DNA of 64,000 nt from Marinobacter xestospongiae (GTDB taxonomy: Bacteria; Pseudomonadota; Gammaproteobacteria; Pseudomonadales; Oleiphilaceae), in assembly GCF_023156385.1 (NCBI RefSeq), contig NZ_JAKZAK010000022.1:39479-103478 (forward strand), read 5' to 3'. Positions 58,547 to 64,000 of the stretch are shown here, one piece after another. The first letter of the stretch is position 1, and every line of letters starts with the position of its first letter. The notes under the pieces were generated by a model that worked only from the letters and a program-made list of their open reading frames with translations, ran no database searches and had not been told where the DNA came from. The position numbers and the translations under genes were made by a program.

Positions 58547-59659
58547 ATGACGATGAACCTTGGACCCCTGTTCGAGCCTTTCGAGACCACCAAACTGACC
58601 CTCGCCAACCGGGTGGCCATGGCGCCCATGACCCGCAACTTTTCACCGGGCAGCGTGCCGGGCGATGATGTGGTGGCCTACTACCGCAGGCGCGCCGAAG
58701 GCGGCGTGGGACTGTTGATCACCGAGGGCACCACGGTGAACCATCCGGGCGCCAACGGTTATCCCAACGTGCCGGCGTTCCACGGCACCGAGGCGCTGGC
58801 GGGCTGGAAAAAGGTGGTGGATGCCGTTCACGACGCCGGTGGCAAGATCTTCCCCCAGCTCTGGCATGTGGGTGCGGTACGCAAGGAAGGCACCGAACCG
58901 GATGCCAGTGTGCCGGGGTTCAGCCCGTCGGGGCTGTTTGCACCGGGCAAGCCCAATGGCCGGGCGATGAGCAAGGGCGACATCGACGAGGTGGTTCAGG
59001 CCTTCGCCGATGCGGCTCAGGACGCCAAGGCCATCGGGTTTGATGGCGTCGAGATTCACGGTGCCCACGGTTACCTGATTGACCAGTTCTTCTGGCAAGG
59101 CACCAACCAGCGGGACGACGAATACGGTGGCTCAATGGCCAACCGTCAGCGCTTCGCCATCGAGATCATCGAAGCGGTACGTGAGCGGGTGGGTCCCGAC
59201 TTCCCGATCATGCTGCGGTTCTCGCAATGGAAGCAGCAGGACTATGAGGCCCGCCTGGTGGAGTCCCCAGAGCAGCTGGAGGCCTTCCTCAAACCACTGG
59301 CGGAGGCCGGGGTGGACATCTTCCACGCCTCCACCCGTCGTTTCTGGGAGCCGGAGTTTGAAGGTTCCGACCTCAACCTGGCGGGTTGGACCCAGAAACT
59401 GAGCGGCGTTCCCACCATGTCGGTGGGCAGCGTGGGGCTGACCGAAGACTTCATCAGCGGCACCTTTGCCAGCAAGCAGGAGTCGGTGGAGCAGTCCGGC
59501 ATTGACGAGTTGGTGGAGCGGATGAACAACCACGAGTTCGAACTGATTGCGGTCGGCCGCGCGCTGCTGCAGGACCCGGAATGGCTGGTGAAAGTGAAGG
59601 AAGGCCGGCTCGACGAGGTTGAGGCCTTTGCCCGCAAGTCCCTGGCCAAGCTGTACTGA
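58547..59659 (+). CDS. Old yellow enzyme family ene-reductase
   Basis: A 370-residue FMN-dependent NADH:flavin oxidoreductase. Landmarks: VAMAPMTRNF, QLWHVGAVRKEG, and HGAHGYLIDQFFWQGTNQRDDEYGGSMANRQRF, with the substrate-binding HGAH pair and catalytic Tyr region, then VGSVGLTEDFI and GRALLQDPEW. Members reduce activated C=C bonds of enones and related electrophiles. The start at 58547 follows GGAGA. Divergent HxlR control suggests induction by an electrophile or quinone. Confidence 0.92.
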   Translation: MTMNLGPLFEPFETTKLTLANRVAMAPMTRNFSPGSVPGDDVVAYYRRRAEGGVGLLITEGTTVNHPGANGYPNVPAFHGTEALAGWKKVVDAVHDAGGKIFPQLWHVGAVRKEGTEPDASVPGFSPSGLFAPGKPNGRAMSKGDIDEVVQAFADAAQDAKAIGFDGVEIHGAHGYLIDQFFWQGTNQRDDEYGGSMANRQRFAIEIIEAVRERVGPDFPIMLRFSQWKQQDYEARLVESPEQLEAFLKPLAEAGVDIFHASTRRFWEPEFEGSDLNLAGWTQKLSGVPTMSVGSVGLTEDFISGTFASKQESVEQSGIDELVERMNNHEFELIAVGRALLQDPEWLVKVKEGRLDEVEAFARKSLAKLY

Positions 59660-59700
59660 CACCCGGATTGACGACCTCCGAAGACTGGACGTCCCCTGTT

Positions 59701-59724
59701 GCCCCGCCTTGGCGGGGCTTTTTT
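59701..59724 (+). terminator. Rho-independent terminator after the OYE gene
   Basis: GCCCCGCC and GGCGGGGC pair around TT and are followed by a run of six T. It lies 41 bases after the stop. Confidence 0.92.
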
Positions 59725-59867
59725 CGGCGCCCCGGGTTGGCCTGCCGGCGCAGTGCCGGCCAGTGTGTTGATCGAACCGCGCGAATGCCGGTTGACAGGG
59801 TTGGCCCGGGCGCGGCATTCTGCGGATTCGTTATTTGTTGATGTTCCAATTTTTTTCAGGGTTACCC

Positions 59868-59972
59868 ATGTTCTCCTGTTGTGCTGCAGCACCGAAAGCG
59901 ATTCGCCGACTGGCCGACAAGGCCGTCTGGCACCGTGCGCGCGTGGCTGTGGCTGGGGACGTTAACGACTGA
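59868..59972 (+). CDS. Possible 34-residue small protein
   Basis: ATG 59868 opens a 34-codon frame starting MFSCCAAAPKAIRRLADK and ending at TGA 59970-59972, 19 bases before the terminator hairpin. The peptide is basic, with a CC pair near the start. The ribosome site is poor (CAGGGTT, 11 bases upstream). Translation is doubtful; it may be a chance frame in a small RNA. Confidence 0.3.
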   Translation: MFSCCAAAPKAIRRLADKAVWHRARVAVAGDVND

Positions 59973-59991
59973 CGTAACACCGAATCCTCCA

Positions 59992-60025
59992 AAGGCCGCA
60001 GCGCAATCGCCCTGCGGCCTTTTTT
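59992..60025 (+). terminator. Rho-independent terminator ahead of the EamA gene
   Basis: AAGGCCGCAG and CTGCGGCCTT pair around a 10-base loop and continue into TTTTT. It ends 60 bases before the EamA start, so it closes an upstream short transcript. Confidence 0.88.
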
Positions 60026-60085
60026 GTTCGTGGGGTGGTGGCTTCCGGAGGCGTGACGACGGACGCTTTACCAAGGAAGAACCTC

Positions 60086-60979
60086 ATGCACATACCTGCT
60101 GCGTATCTGACGGTGGTCCTGGTCTGGGCCACCACTCCCCTGGGCATCGCCCTGAGCGGTGCCACCCTGCACCCGATTCTGGCGGGGGCCCTGCGGATGG
60201 CAATTGCCGCCGTGCTGGGCCTGTTGCTGGTGGCGGCGCTGCGGATTCCCCTGCGCTGGCGGGGGCCGGCGCTGCGCAGCTACGGCTGGGCACTGTTGGG
60301 GGTCTATGCTGCCCTGAGCCTCAGTTATCTGGCCGCCCAGTCGGTGCCATCCGGGCTGATTTCGGTGCTGTATGGGCTGTCGCCGATGGTCTCAGCGGTA
60401 CTGGCCCGCTGGCTGGTGGATGAGCCGGCAATGCCGGCCTACAAGTGGCTGGCCTGTGGCATTGCGCTGACCGGCCTGGTGGTGCTGTTCGGTCACGACC
60501 TGGCGGTTGGCAGTGCCCGGCTGTCGGGGCTGCTGATGCTGCTTGTGGCGGTGTTTCTGTTCAGCCTGAGTGCGGTGATGGTGAAGCGTACCGATGCCCG
60601 CTCCCACCCGCTGGCCCAGACTGTGGGCACGGTGGTGTTGAGCGTACCGCTGTTCGTCTTGACCTGGTGGTTGCTGGATGGCCAGGCGCCGACCCTCGAC
60701 TGGGCCAGTCCCTCGCCCTGGGCGGTGCTGTACCTGGCGGTGTTCGGCTCGCTGCTGGGGTTTGTCAGCTATTTTCACGTGCTGCACCACCTGCCGGCGA
60801 GCACGGTGGCGCTGGTGACGCTGATTACGCCGGTGTTTGCTATGGCGTTGGGGCACTGGTTCAACGACGAGGTACTGTCAGCCACCGTGTTGCAGGGCAG
60901 TGGTCTGATCCTGGTGGGGTTGGCGGTATTCTTCTTTGGCGGCCGCTGGAAAGCTGTCGGCAAGGTTGCGGCATCGTAA
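60086..60979 (+). CDS. EamA/DMT-family transporter
   Basis: A 297-residue inner-membrane protein with ten hydrophobic helices in two EamA halves (AYLTVVLVWATTPLGIALSGATLHPILAGALRMAIAA, and PLAQTVGTVVLSVPLFVLTWWLL to LVTLITPVFAMALGHWF). Members export metabolites such as amino acids or drugs. The start at 60086 follows AAGGAAGA; an upstream GTG frame would read through the terminator region. The substrate is unknown. It stands alone. Confidence 0.85.
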   Translation: MHIPAAYLTVVLVWATTPLGIALSGATLHPILAGALRMAIAAVLGLLLVAALRIPLRWRGPALRSYGWALLGVYAALSLSYLAAQSVPSGLISVLYGLSPMVSAVLARWLVDEPAMPAYKWLACGIALTGLVVLFGHDLAVGSARLSGLLMLLVAVFLFSLSAVMVKRTDARSHPLAQTVGTVVLSVPLFVLTWWLLDGQAPTLDWASPSPWAVLYLAVFGSLLGFVSYFHVLHHLPASTVALVTLITPVFAMALGHWFNDEVLSATVLQGSGLILVGLAVFFFGGRWKAVGKVAAS

Positions 60980-61037
60980 TCGCGTTGACGCCGGGCTGAC
61001 GTATCATGGCATCAGCAACCCATAGCAGGAGGTCACC

Positions 61038-61346
61038 ATGCCCTCGATCAAACCCGTTGCCCTGGCGACGCTGTTGCTGACTGTGACCATCGGCGGCTGT
61101 GCCACGGTCGGTCAGGATTTCGCCACTCACAATGTCGACCAGATCCGCCTGGGAGACACCACCCGTGACGAGGTCCAGCGACTGTTTGGCCAGCCCTGGC
61201 GTACCGGCCTCAAGGATGGTCAGCGTACCTGGACCTACGGCAAGTACCGCTGGTCGGCGTTCGATGATGCCCAGACCACCGACCTGGTGATCACCTTCGA
61301 CGACGACGGTACCGTCGAGTCCTATACCTTCAACACCACCCAGTAA
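61038..61346 (+). CDS. SmpA/OmlA-like lipoprotein
   Basis: A 102-residue outer-membrane-type lipoprotein (lipobox TIGGC, Cys21) with a BamE/SmpA-like domain: VDQIRLGDTTRDEVQRLFGQPWRTGLKDGQRTWTYGKY. The GxTxxxVxxxFGxP pattern is that of the SmpA/OmlA family. It is not bamE itself by length and context, which remain unclear. AGGAGGT precedes the start. A weak terminator (61354-61376) follows. Confidence 0.8.
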   Translation: MPSIKPVALATLLLTVTIGGCATVGQDFATHNVDQIRLGDTTRDEVQRLFGQPWRTGLKDGQRTWTYGKYRWSAFDDAQTTDLVITFDDDGTVESYTFNTTQ

Positions 61347-61353
61347 ACCAACC

Positions 61354-61376
61354 CGGCCCTGCGTTCTGCGGGGCCG
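61354..61376 (+). terminator. Possible terminator after the SmpA-like gene
   Basis: CGGCCC and GGGCCG pair with partial inner pairing (GC/GC) and are followed by TTCCTTTCC. It lies between convergent genes. Confidence 0.45.
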
Positions 61377-61429
61377 TTCCTTTCCTCCCGGCGTCCCGTT
61401 CAGCCGGCCAGTGTCCCGGCTGGTTGGTA

Positions 61430-62071
61430 TCACCGATGTTTGATGGATGCGGCCAGGGCCTCAAGCTCGGCGGCGTCCAGCTGGTCCAACAGGGCGCCGC
61501 GGAACTGCCGGTTGATGAAGCGCTCGCTTTCCTGCTGGATCGCCAGCCGTTGCTCAGGTTTCTCGATGTAGTCCATGGCGCGAAACAGCAGGTACCGAAT
61601 CGTCATGTGGGAGATTTCCAGCACGGTGGCCTGTGGTAGCCGGCTGGACACCAGGCGCAGGTTGAGGATGTCCTCCGCCATCTCCCGGGCGCTGGCATCA
61701 AGCTGGTTTTCCAGGGCCCGCCGCAGCAGCGGTGACGGGCCGTACAGTTCCCGCACCGCCACTGTGGTGGCGGCCCGGTTCTCCAGAAAGTAGCGATAGA
61801 CGAAGCTGACGGTACTGGCCACCGCCTGGTCGGAAGTGTCCGCAACGTTGCGCAGCTCCCGTACCCCCGTTTTCAGCTCGTCGGCAATGTAGCCCAGCAC
61901 CTGCAGACCCAGTTCGTCCAGGTTGCGAAAGTGCCGGTAGAAGGTGTTGGGGTTGAGCCCGGCTTCCCGGGCCAGCTCCCGCAAGCCCAGGGAAGTCAGG
62001 CTGCGACTTTCGGTCGCCAGCTTAAGGGCGGCCTGGATCAGTTTCAGTTTGCCTGCGCTCATCACGCTCAT
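61430..62071 (-). CDS. TetR-family regulator
   Basis: A 213-residue TetR protein with helix-turn-helix LGLRELAREAGLNPNTFYRHFRNLDELGLQV, of the FabR/AlkX-like type. The ligand part (SFVYRYFLENRAATTVAVRELYGPSPLLRRALE) often binds acyl-CoA or fatty compounds. It is divergent from a Baeyer-Villiger-type monooxygenase with a doubled operator (62125-62164), so it probably represses that gene in response to an alkane or fatty acid metabolite. The start ATG 62071 was chosen; ATG 62062 is possible. Confidence 0.87.
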   Translation of the reverse strand: MSVMSAGKLKLIQAALKLATESRSLTSLGLRELAREAGLNPNTFYRHFRNLDELGLQVLGYIADELKTGVRELRNVADTSDQAVASTVSFVYRYFLENRAATTVAVRELYGPSPLLRRALENQLDASAREMAEDILNLRLVSSRLPQATVLEISHMTIRYLLFRAMDYIEKPEQRLAIQQESERFINRQFRGALLDQLDAAELEALAASIKHR

Positions 62072-62124
62072 TGGGACGCCTTACCGTCATTCAGGGCCAA
62101 TTGACCGCTGTTCGTGAACTTGAA

Positions 62125-62164
62125 GTATACAGTCGTCTACTTTCGGGTGTATACATTTGTCTAC
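62125..62164. promoter_or_regulatory. Doubled operator between tetR and monooxygenase genes
   Basis: GTATACAGTCGTCTAC (62125-62140) and GTATACATTTGTCTAC (62149-62164) are 16-base near copies with a 24-base period. Each is an imperfect palindrome of GTAnAC/GTnTAC type. They are positioned 54 bases before the tetR start and 71 before the monooxygenase start. Confidence 0.75.
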
Positions 62165-62234
62165 CGACGGACGGGCGCCCATCGCAGCCAGTCCAGCATG
62201 CCAATAACAATCGGGTTGCAACAGGAGTGGGAGC

Positions 62235-63815
62235 ATGAACGACAACACACAGATCGCCATCATCGGTACCGGCTTTTCCGGGCTGGGCATGGCCATCCGG
62301 CTCAAGCAGGCCGGCTACAGCAACTTTGTCATTCTGGAACAGAGTGACGACGTGGGCGGCACCTGGCACGAGAACCACTACCCGGGCTGTGCCTGTGACG
62401 TGCAGTCGGCGCTGTATTCCTTCTCCTTCGAGCAGAACCCGAACTGGTCCCGGATGTTCGCACAGCAGCCGGAGATCCAGGCGTACCTGCGTCACTGTGC
62501 CGAGAAGTATGACTTGTTGCCCCACATCCGTCTGAACACCCATGTCGCCGGTGCCCGCTACCAGGAGGGCCGTCAGCAGTGGACCCTGGAAACCTGCGAC
62601 AGTCCGGCACTGTGGCAGTACATGCAGGCCCGGGGCATCAAGCCGGGTGATGAGCTGGACCGCAGCGACGACCAGTTGCCGGCGTTCCAGACCCTGACGG
62701 CCCAGGTGGTGGTATCCGGCATGGGTGGTCTGAGCACGCCGGCCTACCCGGAGATTGCCGGCATCGAATCCTTTACCGGCAAGGCGTTTCACTCCCAGGA
62801 CTGGGACCACGATTACGATTTCCGCGGTAAGCGGGTGGCGGTGATCGGTACCGGTGCCAGTGCCATCCAGTTCGTACCGGAAGTGGCCCGGGACGCGGCC
62901 CATCTGGATCTGTACCAGCGCACACCACCGTGGATCATGCCCAAGCCGGATCGGGCCATCTCGCCGCTGGAACGGGCGCTGTTCCGACGGGTACCGCAGA
63001 CTCTCAATGCCCTGCGCAACAGCATCTACTGGTATCTGGAAGCCCGAGTGTTGGGCTTTGTCGGCAATCCCCGCATCCTCAAGCTGGGGGAGCTCCAGGC
63101 CCGTCGCCACATTCGCAGTCAGATCAAGGACAAGGCGCTGCGCAAGAAAGTGACCCCGGATTTCCACTTTGGCTGCAAGCGGGTGCTGATCTCCAACAAC
63201 TATTACCCGGCGCTGGATCAGGACCATGTTGACGTGCTGACCGACGGTATCCGTGAGGTGCGGGGCAACGTCATCGTCGACAACCACGGTGTCGAACGGG
63301 AGGTGGACTGCATCATCTACGGTACCGGCTTCAAGGCCCAGGACCCGATCCCCCGCGGCATGATCTACGGCCGTGACGGCCAGGATCTGTTGGATGCCTG
63401 GCAGGACGGCGCCGAAGCCTACAAGGGCACCACCGTGGCCGGCTTCCCCAACCTGTTCCTGCTGATGGGGCCCAACACCGGTCTGGGCCACAGCTCCATG
63501 GTGTACATGATCGAATCCCAGGTGCAGTACGTCATCGCGGCCCTTGAACAGATGGCGCACCAGGGCTGGTCCAGCGTGGAAGTGAAGGCCGACAGCCAAA
63601 GCCGTTACAACGCCTCGATGCAGGCCAAGCTGGGGGATTCGGTGTGGCAGACCGGCTGCAAGAGCTGGTACGTCAACGACAATGGCAAGAACACCACGCT
63701 GTGGCCGGGCTTCACCTGGCAGTTCCGCCAGCAGACCCGGTCATTCGATGCGGCCCAGTACCGCTGCCAGCCGCTCACGGCAAACGCTCCCGAAGCGGCA
63801 CCAGTACCAGCCTGA
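62235..63815 (+). CDS. FAD-dependent monooxygenase (Baeyer-Villiger/AlmA-like)
   Basis: A 526-residue flavin monooxygenase. The FAD loop is IIGTGFSGLG (residues 9-18), the NADP loop is VIGTGASAIQ, and the Baeyer-Villiger-type fingerprint FTGKAFHSQDWD lies between. HENHYPGCACDVQS and MGPNTGLGHSSMVYMIESQ are family signatures shared with AlmA and cyclohexanone monooxygenase-like proteins. Expected activities are insertion of oxygen into ketones, or terminal steps of long-chain alkane oxidation; substrate is not proven. It is divergent from its TetR regulator. Confidence 0.88.
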   Translation: MNDNTQIAIIGTGFSGLGMAIRLKQAGYSNFVILEQSDDVGGTWHENHYPGCACDVQSALYSFSFEQNPNWSRMFAQQPEIQAYLRHCAEKYDLLPHIRLNTHVAGARYQEGRQQWTLETCDSPALWQYMQARGIKPGDELDRSDDQLPAFQTLTAQVVVSGMGGLSTPAYPEIAGIESFTGKAFHSQDWDHDYDFRGKRVAVIGTGASAIQFVPEVARDAAHLDLYQRTPPWIMPKPDRAISPLERALFRRVPQTLNALRNSIYWYLEARVLGFVGNPRILKLGELQARRHIRSQIKDKALRKKVTPDFHFGCKRVLISNNYYPALDQDHVDVLTDGIREVRGNVIVDNHGVEREVDCIIYGTGFKAQDPIPRGMIYGRDGQDLLDAWQDGAEAYKGTTVAGFPNLFLLMGPNTGLGHSSMVYMIESQVQYVIAALEQMAHQGWSSVEVKADSQSRYNASMQAKLGDSVWQTGCKSWYVNDNGKNTTLWPGFTWQFRQQTRSFDAAQYRCQPLTANAPEAAPVPA

Positions 63816-63856
63816 TTTCAGGTCTTTGTTCCCTTGCATGTTGGAACATTGCGTTG

Positions 63857-63875
63857 CCGGGGCTTTGCCCCGGCT
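63857..63875 (+). terminator. Hairpin after the monooxygenase gene
   Basis: GCCGGGGC and GCCCCGGC pair around TTT, 40 bases beyond the stop. No T run follows, so it could equally be the edge of the insertion element. Confidence 0.4.
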
Positions 63876-63884
63876 CAGACTGCT

Positions 63885-64000
63885 GACAAACCCTCGCCAT
63901 GGCAGCGGGGGTTTGTTGTAATTGGGTCAGCGACTTTCCAGAGGCTGCCCCATGCTCAAAGAGCCCTCCCCACAACAACACGAACTCGAGATGGTCTGTC
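63885..64000 (+). mobile_element. Left end of an IS1182-like insertion sequence (cut by window end)
   Basis: An inverted repeat (ACAAACCC / GGGTTTGT) at about 63885-63915 stands just upstream of a transposase start and may include the element's left end. The exact boundary and target duplication cannot be fixed without the right end. Confidence 0.55.
63952..64000 (+). CDS. IS1182-family transposase, N-terminal fragment (window edge)
   Basis: ATG 63952, preceded by GAGG at a good distance, opens MLKEPSPQQHELEMVC and runs out of the window. MLKxPxPQQxxLEMV is a common N-terminus of IS1182-type DDE transposases, where LEQLVPxDHLLRKI normally follows. Only 16 residues are visible, so the assignment rests on this short motif. 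Confidence 0.6.
   Translation, partial: MLKEPSPQQHELEMVC

Larger units (their letters stand above)
59792..60025 (+). ncRNA. Candidate small transcript with terminator
   Basis: TTGACA (59792-59797) is followed 17-18 bases later by a weak CATTCT-type -10. Downstream, AAGGCCGCAG (59992-60001) and CTGCGGCCTT (60012-60021) form a 10-bp terminator hairpin with T run to 60025. The interval holds no recognisable gene apart from a 34-codon ORF (59868-59972). It could be a small RNA or a small-protein mRNA. The promoter is only fair. Confidence 0.45.

Noticed and set aside
1..64000. CRISPR array, tRNA or prophage
   Set aside because: No regularly spaced direct repeats with unique spacers, no cloverleaf-like stretch and no phage structural genes were seen; the only short tandem repeats are those listed.

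Overview
The window is high-GC DNA (about 64% by eye) from a heterotrophic, aerobic gammaproteobacterium. The gene set (choline dehydrogenase, BCCT-type transporter, PA2778/PA2779-type pair, BluB, RhlE, OmpW, an AlmA-like flavin monooxygenase, malonyl-CoA decarboxylase, amide/urea transport with formamidase) fits a marine or halotolerant Oceanospirillales-like bacterium such as the Alcanivorax/Marinobacter/Halomonas circle. This placement is an inference from gene content; no rRNA or other phylogenetic marker lies in the window. About 62 protein genes are packed tightly, many with ATGA overlaps. No tRNA, rRNA, CRISPR array or prophage was seen. One insertion sequence enters at the right edge.

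Layout. 0-9.6 kb: end of betA, a 15-codon ORF overlapping a divergent BCCT-type transporter, a saccharopine-dehydrogenase-like enzyme, two LysE exporters flanking an AraC regulator, an HPP protein/TetR divergent pair with a doubled operator, two lipoproteins with possible wall-active folds, and an HDAC-family deacetylase. 9.8-16 kb: an operon of two membrane-anchored RoxA-like dihaem cytochromes c plus a membrane patatin phospholipase. 16-17.4 kb: an ECF41-type sigma factor with its carboxymuconolactone decarboxylase partner and a matching promoter. 18-29.2 kb: an NCS1 permease fused to a hybrid histidine kinase, its LuxR-type response regulator, a urtABCDE-type ABC transporter, formamidase fmdA and fmdB. 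The upstream regions of urtA and fmdA share a two-part DNA element, which suggests one regulon for short-chain amide or urea nitrogen.

29-39.4 kb: DUF1338 enzyme with an arginine succinyltransferase-like gene and an Lrp regulator; an alpha/beta hydrolase with an N-terminal pentapeptide repeat; a GlxA-type regulator; DUF1275, SGNH hydrolase and LOG proteins; AraC-azlC-azlD; and the PA2778/PA2779 pair. 39.6-51.8 kb: an acyl-CoA metabolism region (acyl-CoA synthetase, permease, FixL/FixJ-like two-component system, cysteine hydrolase, MaoC hydratase, malonyl-CoA decarboxylase, PhaB-like reductase, large acyl-CoA dehydrogenase, aldehyde dehydrogenase). A strong palindrome ahead of the decarboxylase has a degenerate copy ahead of the permease. 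52-64 kb: YtoQ, a DUF3012 lipoprotein, BluB, ArfB, a periplasmic binding protein, RhlE, OmpW, lipoproteins, HxlR/old yellow enzyme with a doubled operator, a possible small transcript, an EamA transporter, an SmpA-like lipoprotein, TetR/Baeyer-Villiger monooxygenase with a doubled operator, and the first 16 codons of an IS1182-like transposase.
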